A DNA stretch of 64,000 nucleotides from Cytophagaceae bacterium (GCA_016722655.1 JADKIR010000004.1:1364001-1428000), one strand, 5' to 3'. Counted from the stretch's first letter, positions 8,784-17,253 are shown. The notes: generated by a model from the sequence alone, not told the origin. Numbers and translations are program-made.

Positions 8784-9011
8784 TCACCCCTGACGGGGTT
8801 TTTATTTTAAAGTAGTTTTTTTTGATATAATTATTTCACCCCTACGGGGTTATGAATACTTAGTTTTGAAAACTGTTTTTTTTAAGTAATGTAAAAACTC
8901 ACCCCTGACGAGGGTTTTTTATTTTAAAGTTTTTTAGTGTTATAAATAATTCACCCCGACGGGGTTATGCATATTTTGTTTTGAAAACTGTTTTTTTAGG
9001 CATGTAAAAAC
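8784..9011. repeat. 115-bp tandem repeat with four GC-rich palindromes
   Basis: Two diverged copies (8784-8898 and 8899-9011) each contain two copies of a CACCCC-n-CGGGGTT palindrome (near 8785, 8837, 8900 and 8952) separated by AT-rich DNA including TTTTGAAAACTGTTTTTTT. The first palindrome is followed by TTTTTATTTT and can act as terminator for the upstream small gene. A third repeat start (GTAAAAACTCAC) runs into the stop codon of the next gene at 9012. Confidence 0.8.
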
Positions 9012-9842
9012 TCACACCTCCAATTTATACCCCTTCCCATGGCTGTTGGTGATTTTAATTACAGGGTCGGCAGTGAGTTTTTTTCTCAGTTTGGAAACGA
9101 GCACATCCAGGTTACGGCTGATAACAAATACCCCTTCATTTTCCCAGATTTCTTTCAAAAGATATTCACGTGAAACAGTTTCGTTGGACTTTTCGAGTAA
9201 AAGATTGAGCAGTTTATTTTCCTTTTCTGAAAGCTCAATTTTTTGGTATTCTATGACTAAGACAGCTGTTTTTTGGTAATAATCAAATGCCCCGATTTTT
9301 AGTGAATCACCGTCATTTTTGGTAAAAGAAAGTTCTTTTTTTGTTTTTTTCCTGAGCATAAAAAAGAAACCAAGCCCAACGATAACCAGTGGTAAAAGCA
9401 CCCAAAGGATTGATAATGAGCTGCTGGTTTCTATCACTTCGATTTCAACCCAATAGCAATTATTCGGTAGTTTTCGGCCCATGCAGGTGATATCATCGGT
9501 ACTTTTTGAGCTCCATTCAAATCCGTAAACCATTTTAGGCTTGTTGCAGGTATAAACACTTACCCGGTATTGAATTTTTGGATCAGAGTTTTTCAGATTT
9601 GCGATTACAATATTCGCCAGGCTGTCGGGCATAATCTCAAACTGTTGCTCAAACGTAATCCTGTAGGTGTTTGGATTGGTTTTTTCAACCGGCAAAATTC
9701 GCGAGGTAGAGTCACCACAGGCCAATAAAAGCTGGTGACCGATGGTACGAAACTGTACAATACGGTGTTTGTCGTCATCAATTGATGAGCTACAAGACAG
9801 ACCTACAAAGGCCAGAAATAGCAAAAAATACCTTTTAATCAT
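9012..9842 (-). CDS. Membrane-anchored OmpR-type winged-helix regulator
   Basis: 276 residues. It begins with a lipoprotein-like signal (VGLSCSSS), followed by a periplasmic segment to about residue 140, one membrane helix (SILWVLLPLVIVGLGFFFML, about 143-162), and a cytoplasmic C-terminal domain. That domain has the trans_reg_C winged-helix features: LSEKENKLLNLLLE, VSREYLLKEIW, RNLDVLVSKLRKKL and ITNSHGKGYKLEV. There is no receiver domain, so it looks like a one-component sensor that binds DNA while tethered to the membrane. The DNA-binding domain is at the opposite end from ToxR/CadC. It is divergent from a periplasmic propeller gene, a candidate partner. Confidence 0.82.
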   Translation of the reverse strand: MIKRYFLLFLAFVGLSCSSSIDDDKHRIVQFRTIGHQLLLACGDSTSRILPVEKTNPNTYRITFEQQFEIMPDSLANIVIANLKNSDPKIQYRVSVYTCNKPKMVYGFEWSSKSTDDITCMGRKLPNNCYWVEIEVIETSSSLSILWVLLPLVIVGLGFFFMLRKKTKKELSFTKNDGDSLKIGAFDYYQKTAVLVIEYQKIELSEKENKLLNLLLEKSNETVSREYLLKEIWENEGVFVISRNLDVLVSKLRKKLTADPVIKITNSHGKGYKLEV

Positions 9843-9998
9843 ACGACCGCAAGTTATTTTAAAAAAAGCTCTTTTACATACGATTTACCTCAGTTTTGCA
9901 ATAATTTACATTCTATTTACATTTTTTGCCGATCTTCGGAATAGTTTTGGGCATCAAAGCATATCACAGATTTGCTTATTATTTTAAAAATGACAAAA

Positions 9999-11045
9999 AT
10001 GGAAAAGCTTTTTAAAACAGCATTTTTTTTAATACTGAATTTTGGGGTTTCATTTGGCCAAAAAGAAAAAACAAGCCCAAAATTTAATTTTTTCAGTTTG
10101 ACTTCTCCAAACAGACACTGTTTTGCACCTCCCCCCAAACAGTTAAGTGAGTATATCAGAGAAATTTATCAGGATCGGTCTGGAAACCTTTGGTTTGGAA
10201 CTAACAGTGATGGCATATGCAGATATAATGGCACTAGCCTCGATTTTTTTGATAAAAAGAAAGGGTTGGCCGGAAATCAGGTAAATGGCATTTCTGAGGA
10301 TAAGCAAGGCAATATTTGGTTTGCAACTGATGGCGGTCTAAGCAAATTTGACGGAAAGAAATTTACCTCATATGCAAAAAAGGAAGGTCTTCAAAATGAA
10401 GTGATTTGGAGTATTTTGATTGATAATAAAGGAATTATCTGGCTGGGTACCATGACCGGTGTGGATAGATTTGATGGCAAGGCTTTCAGGAAATTTGATA
10501 TGCCCAAAACTGAAAATGGAGGCATCCCGAAATTTAATCAAAAGGTGGTCTGGAATATGATGCAGGACAAAAAGGGAAATATTTGGTTTGGCACCGACGG
10601 TGGCGGACTCAAAATGTTTAATGGCAAAAATATATATACTTATACTGCCAATGCCGGTTTAAAAAGCAATAATGTCAGATGTATTTTGGAGGATCATCAG
10701 GGAAATATCTGGCTAGGTACCGAGGGTGGGGGAGTGAGTCGATTTGATGGTAAAAAATTCAGGAATTTTGGTGAAAAAGAGGGTCTTACCAGCCTGAACA
10801 TTTGGACCGCATACGAAGACAAAAATCATCAGATTTGGTTCGGAACAGGGGGAGGTGGGGCCATCAAATATGACGGTAAGGAATTTAAGACTTTTAAAGA
10901 GACTCAAGGACAAACCAAAAATCATGTTCAGAGTATTTTGAAAGACAAAAAAGGAAATATGTGGTTGGGTTTTTCCGGTGGATTATATCGGGTGGAGGGA
11001 GAGAAAGTCCAAAATATCCCGATGGATATGCTGGTCGGCTGTTAA
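9999..11045 (+). CDS. Secreted seven-blade Reg_prop propeller protein
   Basis: 348 residues from MEKLFKTAFFLIL (9990 and 9972 are alternative starts). A signal peptide is followed by seven repeats ending in the pattern D..GN(I/L)W(F/L)G, for example YQDRSGNLWFG, SEDKQGNIWFA and LKDKKGNMWLG. These are the two-component-regulator propeller repeats that usually form the periplasmic sensor of hybrid histidine kinases. Here the propeller stands alone: no Y_Y_Y domain, membrane helix, kinase or DNA-binding domain follows. Seven blades could close one propeller. It is divergent from the membrane-tethered regulator 9012-9842. Confidence 0.85.
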   Translation: MEKLFKTAFFLILNFGVSFGQKEKTSPKFNFFSLTSPNRHCFAPPPKQLSEYIREIYQDRSGNLWFGTNSDGICRYNGTSLDFFDKKKGLAGNQVNGISEDKQGNIWFATDGGLSKFDGKKFTSYAKKEGLQNEVIWSILIDNKGIIWLGTMTGVDRFDGKAFRKFDMPKTENGGIPKFNQKVVWNMMQDKKGNIWFGTDGGGLKMFNGKNIYTYTANAGLKSNNVRCILEDHQGNIWLGTEGGGVSRFDGKKFRNFGEKEGLTSLNIWTAYEDKNHQIWFGTGGGGAIKYDGKEFKTFKETQGQTKNHVQSILKDKKGNMWLGFSGGLYRVEGEKVQNIPMDMLVGC

Positions 11046-11114
11046 GATCATAACCTTTTAATTAATTATTTGGGAATTAAAACATAATTAACACAAAATC
11101 AAACAATTACATTT

Positions 11115-11528
11115 ATGAAAAAGCTAATTTTAATTTTATTTACAGGCATTAATTTTATGGCATGTGCTCAGGAAAAGTTTTCCAATTGCTCTGCGGTTTT
11201 CCTTAATGACCAAATGATTGTGGAGGAATATTCTGATGTGGCTAAAGCCAGGATTTCGAAAGATTCCCAAGGGCTAATCTCGGCCGGAACTGTAAGCTTG
11301 GGGGATGTTTCAAAAGGTGAAAAGAAAGCCGAAATCACAGGAAAATTTGAATTTGGCGTAGCCATCAAAGATGGAAACACGGGTACGATTATGATGTATT
11401 CAGCCCAAACTTTTAAGAAAATTGAAGCAGACAAAATCCTTTCCAAATGCAAAAAAGGCGATGCCATTGTAATTCTTACCACCAAAGATCAATATGCTCT
11501 GCCGCACAATGAGATTTTGGTTTATTAA
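11115..11528 (+). CDS. Small lipoprotein of unknown function
   Basis: 137 residues with lipobox FMAC (Cys17) and no recognised domain. The mature part has alternating strand-like segments, a Cys near the N-terminus (NCSAV) and one late (SKCKKGD), which might pair. It follows the propeller gene by 69 bp on the same strand and may be cotranscribed with it. Confidence 0.65.
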   Translation: MKKLILILFTGINFMACAQEKFSNCSAVFLNDQMIVEEYSDVAKARISKDSQGLISAGTVSLGDVSKGEKKAEITGKFEFGVAIKDGNTGTIMMYSAQTFKKIEADKILSKCKKGDAIVILTTKDQYALPHNEILVY

Positions 11529-11530
11529 TA

Positions 11531-11627
11531 AATGGCGTTTAGTTAAGAAAAATACTACCTTAAACCTCACCCTAAATCCCTCTCCAGAGTGAGAGGGACT
11601 TAAAATTTGTGTTAACTAAACGACATT
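11531..11627. repeat. Inverted repeat enclosing a dispersed palindromic repeat
   Basis: Arms of 17 bases (11531-11547 and 11611-11627, 15 of 17 paired) flank a 38-base sequence at 11564-11601 whose core is CCCTCTCCAGAGTGAGAGGG. Almost the same 38 bases occur at 31345-31382, so this is a dispersed short repeat. It may also act as a transcript-end hairpin for the lipoprotein gene. Confidence 0.7.
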
Positions 11628-11751
11628 GGTTTATTAAGTATAAAAACATCAATTTTGAAAAGGGCCGGCACTTGTTGGTTCTTTTTTATTTTTACAAAAA
11701 CCTTTAAAATTCACATATAATTGATGAAATTTCGGGTAAAATTCAACCTTA

Positions 11752-12420
11752 ATGAAAAAATCTATCATTTTGAGTTTTCTGCTTATTACAGGAAATATTT
11801 TTGCTCAAAAATCGCCCACTAGCCTTTTTAATGGTAAGGATCACACCGGATGGCATATTGATGTTCCGGCACTGGATAATAACCCTTCAGGGAAGTCGCC
11901 ATTTATTGTCAGAGACGGTAAAATGGTTTGCCTGGCCGAGCCACAAGGGCATATTATCACCGACAAGGTATATGAAAACTACGAACTCACCGTAGAATAT
12001 CGTTTCGCCGGAAAGCCCGGAAACTGTGGCGTGCTGGTGCATGCTTCTACGCCAAGAATTCTTTATAAAATGTTTCCAAAGTCTATCGAATGCCAGCTCA
12101 TGCACGATAACGCCGGAGATTTCTGGTGCATAGGAGAGGATGTGGTTACGCCCGATATGGAAGCTCGAAGGGGTAAAAAAGAGGATTGGGGTGTGACCGA
12201 AGGGAAAGAAAGACGGGTGAAAAACTTGACGGATAATTCAGAAAAACCACTTGGAGAGTGGAACACCATTAAAGTGCGATGTGAAGGGAACAAAATCACT
12301 GTTTGGGTAAATGGAGACCTTGTAAATGAAGGCGTTTCAACTGCCAGTAAAGGTCAAATTGCTCTGCAAGCCGAAGGCTCTGAGGTGGAGTTTAGAAAAG
12401 TGGAATTGATGGGTTTGTGA
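11752..12420 (+). CDS. Secreted DUF1080 (3-keto-disaccharide hydrolase-like) protein
   Basis: 222 residues with signal peptide MKKSIILSFLLITGNIFAQ. The single concanavalin-like beta-sandwich domain shows SLFNGKDHTGWHID, YENYELTVEYRF, GNCGVLVHAS, WNTIKVRCEGNKITVWVNG and ending VEFRKVELMGL, typical of PF06439. Members act on 3-keto glycosides or bind sugars, probably in the periplasm. No oxidoreductase is adjacent; the nearest ones in the window are beyond 43 kb. Confidence 0.85.
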   Translation: MKKSIILSFLLITGNIFAQKSPTSLFNGKDHTGWHIDVPALDNNPSGKSPFIVRDGKMVCLAEPQGHIITDKVYENYELTVEYRFAGKPGNCGVLVHASTPRILYKMFPKSIECQLMHDNAGDFWCIGEDVVTPDMEARRGKKEDWGVTEGKERRVKNLTDNSEKPLGEWNTIKVRCEGNKITVWVNGDLVNEGVSTASKGQIALQAEGSEVEFRKVELMGL

Positions 12421-12508
12421 GAGAAATTTTAAGAAAAATATGATTTTATTTAAAGATATTTTTACCTTTAAATAATCAATTTTGATACATCACTTTTTTA
12501 TAAATAAA

Positions 12509-13696
12509 ATGTCTTCTCCCACAATAAAAAGCACAATAATTTTTATTTATTTATTTTTTATTTCAAATCAGGTTTTTTCTCAAACAATCTTTAAAAAGGG
12601 TTATTATTTAAAAAAGGATGGATTGAGAGTCGAATGTTTGATTCTTGACAAAGATTGGAATAATAACCCCCAGTTTATAGAAACAAAAGCAAGTGACAAG
12701 GCCGAAGCAACAACGATTTATGCCAAAGATATTGACGAGTTTGAAATCTATGAAAATTCTAAATATATAAGTAGAATAGTTAATATAGATATTTCTCCCG
12801 ATGACGTCAGGAAATTAAATTATGAGAAAGTACCTGTTTGGGAATTGAAAGAAGTTTTTCTAAAAGTTTTATTTGAAGGAGAGAAGGCATCTTTATTTTA
12901 TTATAATGATTTTAATTATAGTAGATTGCTTTTTTCCACCAACATTAAGCCGATAGAACAATTAATTTTTAAAAGATATATCGTAATTGATACTAAAATC
13001 TCACACAATTTGGCTTATAAGGCACAACTTATTGATTTATTAGGAAATGACCAAAGTCAAAAGATTTTAAATATGAGTTATAATGAAAAAAAAATAATTG
13101 ATATTGTTAAATCTTTCAATGATAGTGGGGTAAAAGAATATACAAGAAAAGAGAAAAGAGACAAAATAGAATTAAAAGTTATCCCGGGTGTTTCTTATTC
13201 TAATTTGACCTTAATTAGTGATAAAAACAGATATCCTTTTCAAAATCAAATAGACTATAGGTTTGGTTTTGAATTTGGAATTACAGTTCCTTTTTTCAAT
13301 AATTCTTTAAGTCTAATTACCGAACCAAATATTTATATAAGCCCTTCCAGGAAAGACACCAGAAATTTAGATTTGAAAGATATTGATTTTAAATTTGTAA
13401 CATTTCCAGTTGGGATAAAAGGGAAAACATTTTTAGAAAATAAAGGGAATATATTCTACAAAGGTCTATATGATTTTGGGACAAATCTAGACGCTTTGGT
13501 TTTTGAAAGAAAGGTTAGTGACTTTTTCATATTTCCAGGAAACAATTTTTCACTTGGTTTGGGATATGAAAAAGGTAGATCAAGTTTAGAATTCAGGTAT
13601 GTAACAAACTCAAATATTTTAAGAGCTTATACGTACTATAGGTCTGATCATCAAAGATTTATGATTATTTATGGGTTTAGAGTTTTTAAAAAATAG
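12509..13696 (+). CDS. AT-rich predicted outer-membrane protein, unknown function
   Basis: 395 residues from ATG 12509, with signal peptide MSSPTIKSTIIFIYLFFIS up to VFSQ; a TTG start at 12482 is the alternative. The N-terminal half resembles the soluble part of Bacteroidota proteins that track a stored setting (KKGYYLKKDGLRVECLI); the C-terminal half has alternating aromatic strands ending in YGFRVFKK, consistent with a small beta-barrel. The gene is clearly more A+T-rich than its neighbours (many ATA, TTA and AAA codons), suggesting acquisition. No family is recognised. Confidence 0.65.
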   Translation: MSSPTIKSTIIFIYLFFISNQVFSQTIFKKGYYLKKDGLRVECLILDKDWNNNPQFIETKASDKAEATTIYAKDIDEFEIYENSKYISRIVNIDISPDDVRKLNYEKVPVWELKEVFLKVLFEGEKASLFYYNDFNYSRLLFSTNIKPIEQLIFKRYIVIDTKISHNLAYKAQLIDLLGNDQSQKILNMSYNEKKIIDIVKSFNDSGVKEYTRKEKRDKIELKVIPGVSYSNLTLISDKNRYPFQNQIDYRFGFEFGITVPFFNNSLSLITEPNIYISPSRKDTRNLDLKDIDFKFVTFPVGIKGKTFLENKGNIFYKGLYDFGTNLDALVFERKVSDFFIFPGNNFSLGLGYEKGRSSLEFRYVTNSNILRAYTYYRSDHQRFMIIYGFRVFKK

Positions 13697-13720
13697 TTTA
13701 GAAAACATTCCAAAGGTTGA

Positions 13721-14713
13721 ATGAAAGTTTTATTTATAGGTGGCACCGGAAATATAAGCACCCCGGTGAGCGAGTTGGCAATTGCAAAGGGGATAGATTT
13801 GTATCATCTTAACCGTGGAAATCGCGAGCCAATTTTGGGTGTCAAAAACATCGTTTGTGATATCGAAAATGCCATTGAGGCCGAAAAAGCATTAAATACG
13901 CACGAGTGGGACGTGGTGGTCAACTGGATTGCCTTTACGCCTAAGCAGGTGCAGCGGGACATCCAGCTTTTCGCCGGGAAAACCCGGCAGTATGTATTCA
14001 TCAGCTCGGCGTCGTGCTATGAAAAGCCACCTACCAATTATATCATTACCGAGTCAACACCACTCAAAAACCCTCATTGGCAATATTCCCGTGATAAGAT
14101 TGCCTGTGAAGATTTATTGGTAAAAGCCTTTCGGGAGCATAATTTCCCGATGACCATCATCAGGCCATCGCATACATATTATTCGGTTTTTCCGCTCTCA
14201 TTGGCGGGCTGGACAGAGTACACCGCTGTGGATCGTATGCGTAAAGGCCTTCCCATTGTGGTGCAAGGCGACGGCACCTCACTGTGGACCGTTACCCATG
14301 CACGTGATTTTGCCAAGGCTTTTGTGGGTATGATGGGCCGCCCGTCAGCGATTGGGGAGGCCTACCACATTACTTCTGACGAGGTATTGACCTGGAACCA
14401 AATATACACCCAGTTGGCCGATGCCGCAGGGGTAAAGGCCGACATCATGCATGTACCTTCCAGGAAAATCATCCAATATGCTGATGAGAACGGTTTTGAG
14501 TCGGAAGAAGGCGGCCTTTGGGGCGACAAATCACATTGTGCGATTTTTGACAACAGTAAAATCAAACGACTGGTACCTGACTACGTGGCCACCATACCTT
14601 TTGCCGAAGGCATCAAAGAAACTCTTGCCTGGTTTGAAGCCGACCCCGCCCGAATGATCATTAACCCTCAGACCAATAAGCTGTTGGATGGCTTGATAGC
14701 GAAGTGGGGGTGA
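13721..14713 (+). CDS. NAD-dependent epimerase/dehydratase (extended SDR)
   Basis: 330 residues, cytoplasmic. The Rossmann motif GGTGNIS is at residues 8-14, a serine-rich strand FISSAS precedes the catalytic YSRDK (YxxxK), and the C-terminal half resembles isoflavone-reductase/NmrA-like sugar epimerases (ITSDEVLTWNQIY). The substrate is unknown. Its last 51 bases are duplicated at 15489-15539 beyond a toxin-antitoxin pair. Base composition is higher in G+C than the preceding gene. Confidence 0.85.
   Translation: MKVLFIGGTGNISTPVSELAIAKGIDLYHLNRGNREPILGVKNIVCDIENAIEAEKALNTHEWDVVVNWIAFTPKQVQRDIQLFAGKTRQYVFISSASCYEKPPTNYIITESTPLKNPHWQYSRDKIACEDLLVKAFREHNFPMTIIRPSHTYYSVFPLSLAGWTEYTAVDRMRKGLPIVVQGDGTSLWTVTHARDFAKAFVGMMGRPSAIGEAYHITSDEVLTWNQIYTQLADAAGVKADIMHVPSRKIIQYADENGFESEEGGLWGDKSHCAIFDNSKIKRLVPDYVATIPFAEGIKETLAWFEADPARMIINPQTNKLLDGLIAKWG
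14660..14710 (+). repeat. Direct repeat, copy 1: 3' end of the epimerase gene
   Basis: This 51-base segment, ending just before the epimerase TGA, matches 15489-15539 with two mismatches. The pair flanks the YefM/YoeB module, like the attachment-site duplication left when an element enters a gene's 3' end. Confidence 0.85.
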
Positions 14714-14727
14714 GGGCTATGAAGTCC

Positions 14728-14752
14728 GCCTGAGCCTTCGACTAGCTCAGGC
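14728..14752. repeat. Short palindrome downstream of the epimerase
   Basis: GCCTGAGC and GCTCAGGC are perfect 8-base arms around a 9-base loop. The sequence resembles the CTTCGAC-AGCTCAGG repeats common between genes in this phylum. A degenerate relative sits near 28486-28508. It could work as a transcript-end hairpin. Confidence 0.6.
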
Positions 14753-14911
14753 TGACGAAGATACGTTAGAGTGTCAAAGTTTTTCAAGTTTTAAAATATT
14801 GCTTAATTTTTCATTGTGAATTTACATCAATGAATACAATTTTAATACTTAGGAAATTTGGAGAAACCTAAACAAGTTATTAATATTGTACTTAAATAAT
14901 AACCTATTACA

Positions 14912-15163
14912 ATGGAAGTGGTTAATTACACCGAATTCAGGTTAAATCTAAAAAATAGCCTGGATGCTGTTACACAAGATGCTCAAACGATAATTATCAA
15001 CAGAGGGAAAAATGATAATGCGGTATTGCTATCCCTGAAAGAGTATAATTCCATGCTCGAAACCATTCATTTGTCAAGTAGTGAGAAAAACCTTCAACGC
15101 TTAAATGAAGCCATAGAAAGAGAAAAAACAGGAGTATTTGAAACCCACAATTTGATAGACTGA
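14912..15163 (+). CDS. yefM: Phd/YefM family antitoxin
   Basis: 83 residues. The N-terminus MEVVNYTEFRLNLKNSLDAV and the middle NAVLLSLKEYNSMLETI are typical of the Phd/YefM DNA-binding half; the C-terminal tail (ERGKTGVF-like, here EREKTGVFETHNL) would wrap the toxin. Its TGA overlaps the toxin ATG by one base, so the two are coupled. By family, it represses its own operon with the toxin as corepressor. Confidence 0.92.
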   Translation: MEVVNYTEFRLNLKNSLDAVTQDAQTIIINRGKNDNAVLLSLKEYNSMLETIHLSSSEKNLQRLNEAIEREKTGVFETHNLID

Positions 15164-15417
15164 TGGACTTGTCCTGGGATATTGCAGCTTGGGAAGACTA
15201 CGTGTATTGGACCAAGATTGACAAAAAAGTACAAAAAAGAATCAACGAACTTATCAGAGAGACATTAAGAACGCCATTTGAAGGTAAAGGAAAACCCGAA
15301 CCCCTGAAAGGAAACTTTAGTGGCTACTGGTCAAGAAGAATCACCGACGAACACCGCCTGGTTTACAAAGTTTTAGACCAAAGAATACATATTATTCAGT
15401 GTAGGTTTCATTATTGA
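15163..15417 (+). CDS. yoeB: YoeB family mRNA interferase toxin
   Basis: 84 residues, exactly the usual YoeB length. The catalytic set is present at the E. coli positions: Glu46, Arg65, His83 and Tyr84 (C-terminus CRFHY). YoeB cuts mRNA at the ribosomal A site. All key residues are intact, so it is probably active and held by the antitoxin upstream. Confidence 0.93.
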   Translation: MDLSWDIAAWEDYVYWTKIDKKVQKRINELIRETLRTPFEGKGKPEPLKGNFSGYWSRRITDEHRLVYKVLDQRIHIIQCRFHY

Positions 15418-15488
15418 GTGAGATTTTGTTGGAAATTAAAGCATTAGGAGTACAAATTTTTAGTCATATTTTCTATTTTTATACACAT

Positions 15489-15539
15489 ATTAACCCCCAG
15501 ACCAACAAGCTGTTGGATGGCTTGATAGCGAAGTGGGGG
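15489..15539 (+). pseudogene. Direct repeat, copy 2: orphan epimerase 3' fragment
   Basis: 51 bases match the end of the epimerase gene (14660-14710), including codons for NKLLDGLIAKWG. The stop is not conserved (TGA is AAA here) and nothing of the rest of the gene precedes it. The match may run a few bases further, to about 15545. Confidence 0.8.
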
Positions 15540-15561
15540 AAAGGGATGATTTTAAGAATTT

Positions 15562-15718
15562 GGCTAAAGCCTAATTGTAGAATTATTTGACAAACACCAG
15601 CTAAAGCTGGTGGGAATTCAATACTAAATCAATCTAATTTTAAGCCTCGGGATTTTAATTACCACTGGCTTTAGCCAGTGGATGGTGGAAAGTTGCAACC
15701 TTTTTGACTTTAGTCAAA
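15562..15718. repeat. Cluster of four REP-like palindromes
   Basis: Four short perfect or near-perfect palindromes lie in the 328-bp gap after yoeB: 15562-15571 (GGCT-AA-AGCC), 15595-15612 (CACCAGCT-AA-AGCTGGTG), 15662-15681 (CCACTGGCT-TT-AGCCAGTGG) and 15703-15718 (TTTGACT-TT-AGTCAAA). All share a CT-WW-AG centre; the first two have AA and the last two TT, so they form opposite-facing pairs, as in bacterial interspersed mosaic elements. The hairpins beside the IS200-like transposase at 25579-25622 have the same centre. Nothing else was seen in this gap apart from the epimerase fragment. Confidence 0.8.
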
Positions 15719-15745
15719 TTACTTTATTATTGGAGTTTAGGAAAC

Positions 15746-16558
15746 CTATATCTTCTCCTCCCCAATCCGTACTTCTGGATTCATCATATAAGTCAAAATA
15801 CTATTGTCTTTCATGACTTCTACCACACGGAAACCGCGGTATTCGGTGCCCCAGTTTCCGCCAAAGTGGGCATCAAAAAGATAACTGATGCTCTGGTGTT
15901 TTTTGATGCCATCGAGTGAGTGAATATGCCCGTGAAAAACCGCCTTGATGTTGGGGTATTCAGCAAAAAGTTTGATAAGTTCGGGGCTATCTATGCAATG
16001 CTCCACCCAAGGTATCTGAGGTATATGCAGGAAAATAAAGGTGTTTTTCTGACTTTTAGCCATTTCCAGCTCAGCTCGCATCCAGTTGAGGTTGGGCATC
16101 AGATATTCACCTTTTATGTTGGATGTATCACCCAGAATGAAGGCATTGTTTTTATGTATAAAGCTATGGTTTAATGGCATTTTCCATACTTCGGCCCATC
16201 CTTCATCACTTACATGGTCGTGGTTACCACGAGTTACATAGTAGGGTACAGCCAGACCATCGAGTTTTTGTTTTACCTGTGGTAATAGCTCAGTTTTATC
16301 ATGAAAAAGGTCGCCGTTAATGATAGCAAAATCTACTTTTTGCTGCTGGTTAAAGGCATTTACTTTTTGGATGAGGGTATTATGAAAGCCATCAAAATCG
16401 GTGTTGGGTTGGCCATAATGACCATCTGAGGCCACCACAAACCGAAACTTCACTTTGCTCCTTCCCGCCAGATATTCGGCAGCCGAGATAGCACCGCCAT
16501 TTAACAAAAATGCACTACTTACACCGATTGAGCGAAGAAATGAGCGTCTTGAGGTCAT
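15746..16558 (-). CDS. Exported calcineurin-like metallophosphoesterase
   Basis: 270 residues. The N-terminus MTSRRSFLRSIGVSSAF is a twin-arginine-like export signal. The metal-binding motifs of the family occur in order: SDGH (D-x-H), NGDLFHD (GD), RGNHDHV (GNHD), a His in FLHIPQIPW, and VFHGHIHS (GHxH). The likely role is periplasmic phosphate ester hydrolysis; the substrate is not evident. The gene is not in an operon. Confidence 0.88.
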   Translation of the reverse strand: MTSRRSFLRSIGVSSAFLLNGGAISAAEYLAGRSKVKFRFVVASDGHYGQPNTDFDGFHNTLIQKVNAFNQQQKVDFAIINGDLFHDKTELLPQVKQKLDGLAVPYYVTRGNHDHVSDEGWAEVWKMPLNHSFIHKNNAFILGDTSNIKGEYLMPNLNWMRAELEMAKSQKNTFIFLHIPQIPWVEHCIDSPELIKLFAEYPNIKAVFHGHIHSLDGIKKHQSISYLFDAHFGGNWGTEYRGFRVVEVMKDNSILTYMMNPEVRIGEEKI

Positions 16559-16643
16559 GATTTTTATTTTTTATCAAAAATAACTTTTGCTGAGTAATTA
16601 TTTGAGATTTTTTGATGGGGTTTACAAATTAATTATAATGAAT

Positions 16644-17054
16644 TTATAAAATAATAGTTTTTAGGTTTGTGCCTTTGGCAATCAAATCAAAGTCGGTGTC
16701 ATTGTGAACCAACAAGAAATTATTTTTAATGGCAAATTGGGCGATAAGGCAGTCAGTACTTTTTCTAACACTTATTCCTTTTTTACGAAGGTTGAAGTAT
16801 AGTTTGGCGGCGGCAACTGAGTTTTCAAGCCAGTTATCCTCTAAAATGGTCAACCTTTTAAAATGAATTTCAAATTGGATAAGATGTTTTTCGGTTTTTA
16901 AGCCCATCAGAAATTCCTGAATAATTGTTGGAGTTAGAATTATTAAATCGGGGTATTCTGAAAGGTATTTTTCTAGCAGAGCAGTTTCTTTATTTTCAAA
17001 TCCTCTGGAGAAATTTATCCAAACTGAAGTATCAAAAATTGCGTATTCCATCAA
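16644..17054 (-). CDS. vapC: PIN-domain toxin (VapC-like ribonuclease)
   Basis: 136 residues. Acidic PIN residues are present: Asp8 in FDTSVWINF, a Glu in IIQEFLMGL, Asp in KSTDCLIAQ and Asp in HNDTDFDLI. VapC enzymes are magnesium-dependent RNases, often cutting tRNA. The start overlaps the antitoxin stop by four bases (ATGA), giving coupling. Confidence 0.9.
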   Translation of the reverse strand: MMEYAIFDTSVWINFSRGFENKETALLEKYLSEYPDLIILTPTIIQEFLMGLKTEKHLIQFEIHFKRLTILEDNWLENSVAAAKLYFNLRKKGISVRKSTDCLIAQFAIKNNFLLVHNDTDFDLIAKGTNLKTIIL

Positions 17055-17242
17055 TCCCTACGCATTTCATCCAGATTTCCTTCCCAGGCATTGGAACCTT
17101 TAAGTTTTAATAATTCTTTGGCAGACAAAGCTCTCAAAAACTCATCGATAGCTGTATTTACGGCTTCTTTTTTAGTTTTTATATTCATCATCGTCATGAT
17201 TTCTTTTACTTTCCGATCGTCAATATCAATGTTAGTAAGCAT
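17051..17242 (-). CDS. vapB: VapB-type antitoxin
   Basis: 63 residues: MLTNIDIDDRKVKEIMTMMN and an AVNTAIDEFLRAL helix, with a tail rich in charged residues (AWEGNLDEMRRD). This is the arrangement of short VapB antitoxins (PF09957-like), with a ribbon-helix-helix DNA-binding part then a toxin-binding tail. It lies directly before vapC. Confidence 0.88.
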   Translation of the reverse strand: MLTNIDIDDRKVKEIMTMMNIKTKKEAVNTAIDEFLRALSAKELLKLKGSNAWEGNLDEMRRD

Positions 17243-17253
17243 TTATAGTATTG

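Noticed and set aside
6691..9011. Repeats in this stretch as a CRISPR array
   Set aside because: Units are few, unequal and separated by related rather than unique spacers, and no cas genes are near.
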